Positions 16,976-25,072 of a stretch of 64,000 bases of DNA are shown here, piece after piece (position 1 is the first letter of the stretch; every line of letters begins with the position of its first letter). A program made the translations under genes and the position numbers. This DNA comes from Bacteroidota bacterium (lineage in GTDB: Bacteria; Bacteroidota; Bacteroidia; JAFLBG01). Where the stretch lies: contig JAFLBG010000013.1 of NCBI GenBank assembly GCA_017303975.1, positions 1 to 64,000 on the forward strand, read 5' to 3'. Under the pieces are notes generated by a model. The model had not been told where the DNA came from. It saw only the letters and a list, made by a program, of their open reading frames with translations, and did no database searches.

Positions 16976-17995
16976 TTAATTTACAACAAACTTACTGTAC
17001 ACAGATCCATTCACTGATTTCAGGCCATAATAGTAGGTTCCTGGGATATACTCAGATACATTTATATCAAAAAACGAATTGATTGAAGAATTATTATTTG
17101 ACTCAAAAATTGTTTTTCCTGAAATATCAAACACCCTTAAATTAACCCAATCATTCGTGTTGCGAGTTGAGTAATTAATTCTCACGCTTGAGCTAGCCGG
17201 ATTGGGATAATGCCCATAGAATATAAGATTACCCGACTCCGACTTAATCTCTTTCTCAACCGATAATGGAGAAGACTCGCCTACAACCAGCGGAATTATT
17301 AACGGATCGCAGTCCAACGGCATAGGAGTATTAATTTGATTTACTTTCTGATAAAATTTTTCGACTTTATACCATTGTTGAGACAAGATAGAATTTCCGG
17401 CATCCTTAGCATTGGTTACGGGAAAAATACAGGCTCGAGCCTCACCTTTTCCATCATTGTTGGCACACGAATTAGATGCCAAATACAACTGCTGATTGGA
17501 GCTTGCATTAGATGTTTTATCTACGGTAAGAGATGCCACAAAGCTGCTTGTAAGCGTAATTGGAGAGGCAAACGGAATTGAGGTGTATGTTCCAAAATTT
17601 AACGCACTGGAGGCGGTGTTTATAGTAGCTGCAGGTGCATATGCATTTGCAAAACTTAACGTTGTAGTTCCTAAAGCCGAGCCATTGGGAAGTGAGTCTG
17701 TTCCTGCATTATACAATTTCGCCAAAAAAGTAGTAGCATTTGTACCTTTTTTACCACCTATTAAAACCAGAAATTCATCAATTTGGATTGTTGTAGTATT
17801 ATCAAAGTGCACCCCCACTTCGTACACCCAACCTCCGGCTCCAAAAGCATAAATAGGTATAGGAATACTTGTACCAAACTGCGTTTTGGTGCATTCTTTA
17901 GCAGTTGCACGGGTTAAATAATCATCAAACGTAAGTGTTTGGGCACTTGCATTAATTGCAAAAACCCAAAATAAAATAAAGTAGTTTATTTTCAT
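16976..17995 (-). CDS. Secreted protein with type A T9SS sorting domain
   Basis: This 339-residue protein has a signal peptide (MKINYFILFWVFAINASAQ) and a beta-rich domain (about 25-225) rich in Thr, Ala and Asn, in which I recognise no family. The C-terminal domain (about 255-339) begins FYGHYPNPASSSVRINYS, contains VNLRVFDISGKTIF and ends YSKFVVN. That is the type A T9SS signal, which is cleaved or anchored at the outer membrane after export. Phrases such as VYEVGVHFDNTTTIQIDEFLVLIGG suggest an extracellular beta-sandwich. It is leftward and followed by its own hairpin. The function is unknown. Confidence 0.82.
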   Translation of the reverse strand: MKINYFILFWVFAINASAQTLTFDDYLTRATAKECTKTQFGTSIPIPIYAFGAGGWVYEVGVHFDNTTTIQIDEFLVLIGGKKGTNATTFLAKLYNAGTDSLPNGSALGTTTLSFANAYAPAATINTASSALNFGTYTSIPFASPITLTSSFVASLTVDKTSNASSNQQLYLASNSCANNDGKGEARACIFPVTNAKDAGNSILSQQWYKVEKFYQKVNQINTPMPLDCDPLIIPLVVGESSPLSVEKEIKSESGNLIFYGHYPNPASSSVRINYSTRNTNDWVNLRVFDISGKTIFESNNNSSINSFFDINVSEYIPGTYYYGLKSVNGSVYSKFVVN

Positions 17996-18081
17996 ATTGA
18001 TAGTTGTTTTTACTTAAATCTACTTTAGTATTTATACTTTTACGAACAAATAAATACGTATTATTATATTTCGAACAAACT

Positions 18082-18621
18082 ATGGACGCATCATTTGATT
18101 ATTACAATTGGATTTTACTGCCTTTACTCATATTTATTTCTAGGCTATTTGATGTAACATTAAATACCCTTAGGCACATTTTCACATCGAAAGGATACAC
18201 AAAAATAGTTCCGATACTAGGCTTTTTTGAAGTATTATTATGGCTTATTATTGTAGCGCAGGTAATGAAAAACCTAAATAATGTTGCTTGTTATTTAGCT
18301 TGGGCATGTGGGTTTGCTACCGGCACCTATATTGGTTTAAAAATAGAAGAAAAACTAGCATTAGGAAATCAAATTATCCGCCTTATCACAAATCAAAGTA
18401 CTAGCGGCTTAATTGATTTGTTGCGAGAAAAAAATCATGGAGTAACAATTTTAAGTGGCGAAGGTGCTAAGGGACCCGTAAAAATATTATACATTATTGC
18501 TGAAAGAAAAAATGTAAAAGACGTCATTCATATTATTGATAAAAACATTGAAGACGCCTTTTACACTATTGAAGATATTCGCAACTCACATCATGGAATT
18601 TTTGCTTCCAAGCGTGCTTAA
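18082..18621 (+). CDS. UPF0316/DUF2179 (YebE-type) membrane protein
   Basis: About 179 residues. Three N-terminal hydrophobic segments (ILLPLLIFISRLFDVTLNTL, ILGFFEVLLWLIIVAQV and a third containing AWACGFATGTYIGL) are followed by a cytosolic DUF2179-type domain (about 110-175). That domain contains LLREKNHGVTILSGEGAKGP, the hallmark of UPF0316 proteins. The domain resembles small ligand-sensing modules, but its role is not established. I start it at the Met preceding DASFDYYN because the first membrane segment then sits where it does in the family; an open extension of 26 residues to 18004 overlaps the divergent upstream region. It converges with the S8 protease gene five bases later. Confidence 0.82.
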   Translation: MDASFDYYNWILLPLLIFISRLFDVTLNTLRHIFTSKGYTKIVPILGFFEVLLWLIIVAQVMKNLNNVACYLAWACGFATGTYIGLKIEEKLALGNQIIRLITNQSTSGLIDLLREKNHGVTILSGEGAKGPVKILYIIAERKNVKDVIHIIDKNIEDAFYTIEDIRNSHHGIFASKRA

Positions 18622-18626
18622 GCAAG

Positions 18627-21600
18627 CTAGTAAATAATCAATTTATTTACATACTTAGTTTTTGAATCGGAAGTATGTATTGATAAATAGTAAATTCCTA
18701 ACGGCAATTTAGATACATCTACACTGGTTATATTATTTACTTTACTAGGTATAACTGTGTTTTCAGAAACAACTTTACCAAGATTATCTACTAATCGCAG
18801 AATATGATTCTCTGCAGTATTTAGCCCATTAACAAAGCTTATCTGCACCAATTTAGTTTCAGAATTATAATAACTATTTATTGAATTCAATTCCAACTCA
18901 TTTACATCACTTATACAAGCAACGGAAAATGTTTTGGCAGTGGTAACACTACCACAATTATTTGTTGCGGTAAGAGATACAGTATACAATCCGGGTGTGT
19001 TATACACCACGTTTTGTGTTGCATAAGTAGATGTTGCGGGCGATGCTCCGGAAGCACTCCAACTAAAACTATTGGAAGCTTTGCTTAAAGAACCGTCAAG
19101 CAGCATAGTTTGCATAGCACATTTGGTTGTATCTAAATTTATAACCGGAATTGGCAATGAATCTACTCGTATAAAAATAGAAGATGTAGAAGAACAACCA
19201 CCGGAAACACTTGCCCCTGTTACTTCATAAGTTGTGCTTACAGTAGGTGTAGCAATTACTACTGCCCCAACAGTACTAGTTAGTCCGGCAGCAGGCGACC
19301 AATTATACCCAGAGATAGATAACGATGCTCCGGCTGAAAAAGTAACACTAGTGCCTTGACAAATAGAATTGGTATTCTTAGGTGTAGTAGTAATTATAAT
19401 TTTAGGACTAGGTAAAATCGTTATTGGAATTGACATAGAATCTGTGGTCATACAAGCACCACCGGTAACTTTTAGCTTAACTACAGATGCTATTTGAGAT
19501 GCTCCAGTATTTATAAATATAATTGTATCAACAATTTTAGTTGATTTACTAGGAAATCCATAAGGGAACTCCCACTCTACACCGCCTTGATAGGTTGATG
19601 CAGAGGCATCAAAAATAACAGTATCTCCGCTACATATAGGAGAATTTGGGATTTTTGTATTATCCACATTTACTTTTAATGGACTATTTGTTACATTAGG
19701 AAATATAAATAGTGCTGTAGGGGTTGGTGAAAATGCATATTGACCAGAACCGTTAGGATATTCGCCCCAATCACCTAAGTGAACTAGTTTATCTTGATAA
19801 AAAATACGAGTCCACACTTGATTCGTTCCTCCAAAAGGAACCGGATTTAGTGTGCCACTGGCAACAATAGCCAATCTATCTCCTGCAGCAAAATCAAGAT
19901 TGCCTTCCAATGAATGAGAATGGGAAATCCCAACAAAGAAAGAACCTGGTGCCAATCCGGTTGTAGGTAGTTCTATCGGCTGTCCAAAGGTTACTCTTGT
20001 AAGTTTATTATTCTGCACATCATCAATAACAGTTTGAAATGGAATTTGAGAAGATTGACCAAGAAAAGTTCCGGGTTTTCCGGTACCATCATCTTCGTAT
20101 ACATTTACTGTAATATACTTACTTGCTGCATTAGAACTCGTTGCATAGCCAAAATTGATTGAAACACTAACGAGTGAGTCATTATTAAAACTAGGCAAAT
20201 CAAATCGTTGTAAATGTTCCTTTTCTTTTAAGTCATTTACGCCAAATATATGTCCATGATTACCTGCAGAATCTATATAATTATAGTAGTACCCTATTGT
20301 AGTTTTGCTCCAAGCCCAATTAACAGTATCACACCCCCCGCCCGGATTTACCATAATTGTTTTATATGCTGTATCAGACTTGCTACCCTTTTTTGCAATC
20401 AATCTAATAATTTTAGAACCGAAAGAAACTGAGGATGGATAAAAACCAGTTACTTGCTGTGATAATGATGTTGTAGTTTGATTAGGTATTGTAGCATCTT
20501 GCAACTGCCAATCAAATGAAGAAGGTGCGTGTTTCGATTTATTTGTAATCCAAATATAGCCACCAGCCATTATCGTAGAAGGATGTACATCAAAATCAGC
20601 AAATGGGTCTGAATATTGAGTAGCACTTAAACAAGCAATTGCTTTTTGTGCATTTATTCTACCTGTTCCAATATTGGTAGGTACAATCGCATCTGTATTG
20701 TTTTGTAGGCAATTAATTACATCACTACTAGATAAATCAACTTTATAACTCATCATTAAACCACACAAACTAGCAACTAATGCGGCAGAAGCTGATGTTC
20801 CCGATACCGTTGTGAATGCAGTATTAGAAGAGCTTAAATCTGTTGTATATATATTTTGTCCGGGAGCAGAAACATCTATCCATGTTCCATAATTAGAAAA
20901 CGATGCTTTGGTATCGTTGCTTTCAGTAGCAGCTACCGCAACTATATTGTTGAAAGAAGAATTGTAAGCAGCCGGATAAAATGCATTAGAAGAGTTGTTA
21001 TTTCCAGCAGCTGCAATAATAATACACTCTTGTTTTTGAGCATATTTTAAAATATTGTACGCTGTTTGAGATGCAACAGAACTGCCCCACGGAATGCATA
21101 TAATATTCGCTTTATTTAAAGCTGCATAAATAATTCCTTCATAGCCATGTGTAATTACATTAGCTGTGTTAGTTGCCTTTACAGGCATTAACTGTGGCCC
21201 ATAAGTAGATCCATTTGTCTTAACTAAAGAATATCCTAATGATGCCATGTGTGACACAGCAGTTATAGTGTTGCTTGTTTTTGCGGCAATAATACCTGCC
21301 ATTCTTGTACCATGCTTCAAAGCAGAATCGGTAGGCCAAACAGGACTGGTGTTGTTATCACTACTAGCAACATCATACCCTCTATAGTCATCGATATAAC
21401 CATTTCCATCACTATCTAAACCATCTGTTGAAGAAGAACCTCCCTCTCCGGAATTTTTCCAAATATTTAAATCTTGGTGATTAATATTTATAGCATCATC
21501 TACCAATGCAACCACAACTTGGCCGTTAGAAACTGTTCCAGAAAAAAGAGCCCAGGCACCAGCAGCATTTACTTTATTTAATTCCCACTGTGAAGTATAA

Positions 21601-22001
21601 CCCGGATCTGTTGGAGTTGGCAACGCGCATGGTTTATCTAAAGGAACCTGTTCTGCATAGTCAACCAACGAGTGTCTATTTAGAATATTTACAACCTCAC
21701 TCACTTTTTGGGCATTTGCCAATTCTATTTGATATACGTTCATCAAATTAGCATCGTTGGTTCTTACAAACGGTTGACGAACTAATTTAACAGAACTTAT
21801 TTTTTCTATATCTGCAATAAAAGGCAGCGTCTTCTTATCTATCGTTCTCGAAGCGTTAGGCAAAGGCATAGGTAAAGAAGTACTACTCTTCATCTTTACC
21901 CAAATATTGCCATCCAAAAATTTATCATTTATTTTTTGGGCATTAACAACTAGTGTAGCTATCAAAAAACTTAGTAGCAGATAGTGGATTTTGTTTTTCA
22001 T
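18627..22001 (-). CDS. Subtilisin-like (S8) peptidase with PKD/Ig domains and type A T9SS C-terminus
   Basis: This is an 1124-residue exported serine protease. A signal peptide (ending VVNAQ) is followed by an inhibitor-like propeptide (about 25-125). In the S8 catalytic domain (about 130-460) the triad reads D168 (VVALVDDAIN), H230 (KHGTRMAGIIA) and S403 (VSGTSASAALVA), with oxyanion N334 (AAGNNNS). Between D and H sits a DGLDSDGNGYIDDYRG segment with the look of a calcium site. Downstream are two or three beta-sandwich and PKD regions, including a C-terminal PKD domain (about 960-1035). The last 80 residues end YYLSIHTSDSKTKYVNKLIIY-like, which is the type A T9SS signal. It likely degrades extracellular protein. 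All catalytic residues are present. It is divergent from the C25-like gene. Confidence 0.92.
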   Translation of the reverse strand: MKNKIHYLLLSFLIATLVVNAQKINDKFLDGNIWVKMKSSTSLPMPLPNASRTIDKKTLPFIADIEKISSVKLVRQPFVRTNDANLMNVYQIELANAQKVSEVVNILNRHSLVDYAEQVPLDKPCALPTPTDPGYTSQWELNKVNAAGAWALFSGTVSNGQVVVALVDDAININHQDLNIWKNSGEGGSSSTDGLDSDGNGYIDDYRGYDVASSDNNTSPVWPTDSALKHGTRMAGIIAAKTSNTITAVSHMASLGYSLVKTNGSTYGPQLMPVKATNTANVITHGYEGIIYAALNKANIICIPWGSSVASQTAYNILKYAQKQECIIIAAAGNNNSSNAFYPAAYNSSFNNIVAVAATESNDTKASFSNYGTWIDVSAPGQNIYTTDLSSSNTAFTTVSGTSASAALVASLCGLMMSYKVDLSSSDVINCLQNNTDAIVPTNIGTGRINAQKAIACLSATQYSDPFADFDVHPSTIMAGGYIWITNKSKHAPSSFDWQLQDATIPNQTTTSLSQQVTGFYPSSVSFGSKIIRLIAKKGSKSDTAYKTIMVNPGGGCDTVNWAWSKTTIGYYYNYIDSAGNHGHIFGVNDLKEKEHLQRFDLPSFNNDSLVSVSINFGYATSSNAASKYITVNVYEDDGTGKPGTFLGQSSQIPFQTVIDDVQNNKLTRVTFGQPIELPTTGLAPGSFFVGISHSHSLEGNLDFAAGDRLAIVASGTLNPVPFGGTNQVWTRIFYQDKLVHLGDWGEYPNGSGQYAFSPTPTALFIFPNVTNSPLKVNVDNTKIPNSPICSGDTVIFDASASTYQGGVEWEFPYGFPSKSTKIVDTIIFINTGASQIASVVKLKVTGGACMTTDSMSIPITILPSPKIIITTTPKNTNSICQGTSVTFSAGASLSISGYNWSPAAGLTSTVGAVVIATPTVSTTYEVTGASVSGGCSSTSSIFIRVDSLPIPVINLDTTKCAMQTMLLDGSLSKASNSFSWSASGASPATSTYATQNVVYNTPGLYTVSLTATNNCGSVTTAKTFSVACISDVNELELNSINSYYNSETKLVQISFVNGLNTAENHILRLVDNLGKVVSENTVIPSKVNNITSVDVSKLPLGIYYLSIHTSDSKTKYVNKLIIY

Positions 22002-22178
22002 AGTAATTTGTTGGTTAGATACTTAAATATATTGTTTATTCTCAACAAAATCAACTATATATATAAATTGATTTTTATTTTATCTATCAGAGCCGCAGAA
22101 TGAAAATGAGTAAAAATTTGATTCAATTCTTTTTTTTAGTTAATTAGCATATCCCCAGAACTAACTAATTTTTAAAGA

Positions 22179-24158
22179 ATGAAAAAACTACTACTTTGTT
22201 TATTTGCAATTGTTTGTATAAAACTAGTTGGACAGCCAAAGGATGCTACAGTGCAACTAACAACTACTGTGCAAAAAAACCCTAAAAAAGTTTCGTTTGC
22301 ATGGGCTACCATTTCTGGGGCTACCGCTATTAAAGTATATAGAAAAACAAAAGTTGGAACAACTTGGACACAAATAGGTAATCTTAGCGGAACTGCAACA
22401 TCATTCGCAGATACATCCATATCGATTGGTATTGACTACGAATACAGAATATCTAAAACAGGTGGCAAAACTGCAGAAACGTACGTTTACGCTGGCATAG
22501 AGGTGCCTGCCATTGAGTATAGAGGAAAAATGTTATTGTTAGTAGATAGTACTTTTAAAAATTCGCTCAATCCCGAAATCAAGTTAGTACAACAAGATTT
22601 AATTGGTGATGGTTGGCAAGTAGCAACCTACTACGTTTCAAGGACAACTCCTGTTACAAAAGTTCGAAGAATTATTACTACAGAATATACATTAGACCCA
22701 GTTAATGTAAAAGGAATTTATATTTTAGGGCATGTACCTGTTCCTTATTCAGGAAATTTTGCTCCTGATGGGCACCCTGATCATGTTGGTGCTTGGCCTG
22801 CAGATGTGTATTATGCCGACATGGATTCTTCCGGATGGAAAGATACTTTTGTAAATAATCCAACAGCAACTAGAACAGAAAATAGGAATATTCCGGGAGA
22901 TGGTAAATTTGACACAGGATTCCTACCTACTCCTAATAACAATGTAGAACTTGAGATTGGAAGGGTTGACTTATACAACATGCCACAATTTGCGCTAAAT
23001 GAGCAACAATTGCTAAAGCAATACATTATCAAGAACAATAAATTTAAACACAAACAAACAGTAGCAGCTAGAAGAGGATTAATTGATGACAATTTTGGTT
23101 CTGCCTACAACGAAGAATTTGCAAGCAATGGATGGAGAAACTTTTCCTCGTTATTTGGAGCTTCAAACACATTAGCAAATGATTACTTCACAACGATGTC
23201 ATCTCAAAGCTATTTATTTTCATATGGTTGCGGAGCCGGAAGCTATAAAACGTGCGCTGGCGTAGGTACAACAGGTACATTCGATAGTACTTCTGTTCAA
23301 ACAGTATTTACCATGCTTTTTGGCAGCTATTTTGGCGACTGGGATTCTCAAAATAATTTCTTACGAGCTCCACTTGCTTCCACCGGATTAACACTTACAA
23401 GCTGTTGGGCTGCTCGCCCCTATTGGTATTTTCACCACATGGGCTTAGGCGAACATATTGGTTTTAGCACTAAAGTTTCTCAAAATAACTACAACCTATA
23501 TATAAACAACACCGGTAGCGCAGGTAATAGAAGAGGTACTCACATGGCTTTAATGGGTGATCCTTCTTTGCGATTACATCCTGTTGCTCCTGCCAGTCAA
23601 TTAAAAACATCTATAAATGGCACAACAGTGGATTTGCAATGGACTGCAACAACTGATACTGTGCTTGGATACTATGTGTATAGATTAGATACCATAACTA
23701 ATCTATACAACCGTATTTCAGGAACTACCTATTTAACCGGAACTACTTTTACCGATAATAATCCTACATACAACAACTATTATATGGTTCGAGCAATTAA
23801 GTTGGAAACAGGCAGTGGCAGCTACTTTAATCTAAGTCAGGGCATTTTTGACACCATAAAAGTTATAGCGCTTGGTGTTGAAAATATACATACTGCTAAC
23901 TTTTCCGCTATTGTATTTCCGCAACCCGCAAACACCACTACAGAACTCTCTCTCTTAATTGAATCGGACAAAGACGAGCTATTTGAAATTACTATTTTTG
24001 ATTTATTAGGGAAGAACGTTTTTTACAAAAAACTGCCTGTTGGTTTTGGCAAAAACAATATTCCGTTACAGGTTAATTTACTAACCGGTACATATATCTG
24101 TAAAATAACTAATACATTGGGAGCTGCAATTTCTAAAAAAATAATTATTATAGATTAA
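22179..24158 (+). CDS. C25 (gingipain)-like secreted protein with FN3 domains and T9SS C-terminus
   Basis: 659 residues. Signal peptide (about 1-18), FN3-like domain (20-105), then a caspase/gingipain-like region (about 115-470). The region starts GKMLLLVDSTF and has GIYILGHVPVPYSG (179-192), ADVYYADMDSSGW (208-220), LEIGRVDLYNMP (258-269) and MALMGDPSLRLHP (456-468), all in the order seen in peptidase C25. The presumed nucleophile is C409 (LTLTSCWAARP). The place of the usual catalytic His in the GHG loop reads YGCGAGS with C351 instead. A second FN3-like domain (470-565) and a type A T9SS domain (580-659) follow. It may be an altered or inactive peptidase. The family call rests on motif order and is moderate in confidence. 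Confidence 0.72.
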   Translation: MKKLLLCLFAIVCIKLVGQPKDATVQLTTTVQKNPKKVSFAWATISGATAIKVYRKTKVGTTWTQIGNLSGTATSFADTSISIGIDYEYRISKTGGKTAETYVYAGIEVPAIEYRGKMLLLVDSTFKNSLNPEIKLVQQDLIGDGWQVATYYVSRTTPVTKVRRIITTEYTLDPVNVKGIYILGHVPVPYSGNFAPDGHPDHVGAWPADVYYADMDSSGWKDTFVNNPTATRTENRNIPGDGKFDTGFLPTPNNNVELEIGRVDLYNMPQFALNEQQLLKQYIIKNNKFKHKQTVAARRGLIDDNFGSAYNEEFASNGWRNFSSLFGASNTLANDYFTTMSSQSYLFSYGCGAGSYKTCAGVGTTGTFDSTSVQTVFTMLFGSYFGDWDSQNNFLRAPLASTGLTLTSCWAARPYWYFHHMGLGEHIGFSTKVSQNNYNLYINNTGSAGNRRGTHMALMGDPSLRLHPVAPASQLKTSINGTTVDLQWTATTDTVLGYYVYRLDTITNLYNRISGTTYLTGTTFTDNNPTYNNYYMVRAIKLETGSGSYFNLSQGIFDTIKVIALGVENIHTANFSAIVFPQPANTTTELSLLIESDKDELFEITIFDLLGKNVFYKKLPVGFGKNNIPLQVNLLTGTYICKITNTLGAAISKKIIIID

Positions 24159-24170
24159 TGGAGTATAATT

Positions 24171-24178
24171 TATTTTTG
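24171..24178 (+). promoter_or_regulatory. -7 promoter element of the 24190 gene
   Basis: The bases read TATTTTTG, an exact TAnnTTTG match, 11 bases upstream of the ATG at 24190. The leader would be only a few bases long. No -33 TTG is seen at the usual spacing. Confidence 0.35.
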
Positions 24179-24189
24179 CGGAATAAAAC

Positions 24190-24687
24190 ATGTTAAACAT
24201 TCCAGAAATTAAAAATAAAGCCATTTGGAATTTTGTTTTAACCATCTCTTTTTTAGCCGGATTTTTGTATTTAATTTTTTATGGGCATTCCTATGAAAAA
24301 ATGCCACAAAAGATACTTGCCATCATAGCAAGTATGTCGCCTGTGTTACTTTTTTTAATTAATGTAAAAACAAGCGCAGGAAAAAACATCTTTTTCCTAG
24401 TCGTGTTTCTCGTGTTTTTTGCGATTACGCTTTCCTTAGCATCAGAATACTACAAAGATTACCAACTTAGTAAATATGCTATACATACAAAGGGATTGGT
24501 TGTTGAACTAAAAGGTGAACAAGCAAGGGGACGGATAGAATACAGCGCAATTGTGGAATACAAAATTGGGAATCTTGTTTATAAACAATCTATTAGCAAT
24601 AACGATTACAAGTTAAAACAAGGCGATATACTTGATATAACAGCTTCCAACAAAGATCCTGAATTATTTCGTTTTCATATTAAATGA
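24190..24687 (+). CDS. Small membrane protein of unknown function, DUF3592-like C-terminal domain
   Basis: This 165-residue protein has three hydrophobic segments (about 15-33, 45-60 and 70-88), followed by a soluble beta-rich domain. The domain stretch YAIHTKGLVVELKGE...RIEYSAIVEYKIGNLVYKQS resembles the DUF3592 pattern of small membrane proteins. The fit is by eye and not certain. It sits alone between two protease-like T9SS cargo genes, and no role can be inferred from the sequence. Confidence 0.6.
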   Translation: MLNIPEIKNKAIWNFVLTISFLAGFLYLIFYGHSYEKMPQKILAIIASMSPVLLFLINVKTSAGKNIFFLVVFLVFFAITLSLASEYYKDYQLSKYAIHTKGLVVELKGEQARGRIEYSAIVEYKIGNLVYKQSISNNDYKLKQGDILDITASNKDPELFRFHIK

Positions 24688-24823
24688 TCAAAACGAAAAA
24701 CATTACACAATCTATTTTACATTTCCTCCAGAAATAATATTTATCCACACTCTAAAACACTGATTATCAAAAAATTAAACCGTTTACCATTCTACCTTAA
24801 CAATTTCTTTATATAGGTAAAGC

Positions 24824-24854
24824 TTGTATAATCCATAAAATGGAAATACATTTG
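24824..24854 (+). promoter_or_regulatory. Two-element Bacteroidota promoter driving the C10 peptidase region
   Basis: TTG at 24824-24826 is followed by exactly 20 bases and then TACATTTG at 24847-24854, matching the -33/-7 layout of Bacteroidota. The transcript would start near 24861. It would carry the short open frame at 24878 before the C10 peptidase at 25073, giving a leader of about 210 bases for the latter. Confidence 0.65.
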
Positions 24855-24877
24855 CAGCAACTTAACCAAATTTAACC

Positions 24878-25030
24878 ATGAAAAAGCTCTGCACTTTAAT
24901 AGGTGTATTTGCTATTTTTTTTATAGCAACCTTCAAAAAAACTTCAGACTTTTTATTGCGTGGAATTATGCAAACTGGCATCTGTTCCAAAAATTGGTTA
25001 TTTCAACCAACACAAATAATACATTTTTAA
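24878..25030 (+). CDS. Possible 50-residue leader ORF or gene remnant before the C10 peptidase
   Basis: This short frame encodes 50 residues beginning MKKLCTLIGVFAIFFIATF, which resembles a signal peptide, and ending PTQIIHF. It sits 17 bases after the predicted transcription start. Its start context (cttaacc, a short A-rich stretch, then atgaaaaagct) nearly repeats the one at the C10 peptidase start, so it may be a remnant of a duplicated 5' end. The body has no recognisable domain and translation is unproven. Confidence 0.3.
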   Translation: MKKLCTLIGVFAIFFIATFKKTSDFLLRGIMQTGICSKNWLFQPTQIIHF

Positions 25031-25072
25031 TTTTAAAACGAAGAAAGCAAATCCAAAACTTAACCAAAAATC

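Larger units (their letters stand above)
24688..25072 (+). other. 385-base gap with a complete promoter and a possible short ORF
   Basis: This gap precedes the C10 peptidase. It contains the two-element promoter at 24824-24854, a 50-residue open frame at 24878-25030, and a near-copy of the leader and start region (24861-24888 resembles 25059-25083). Nothing else in it can be supported. Confidence 0.6.

Noticed and set aside
17336-17852. Plus-strand frames of 81 and 118 residues opposite the T9SS cargo gene
   Set aside because: They are antisense to a gene with a clear signal peptide and T9SS tail; no homology-like motif or separate promoter was seen.
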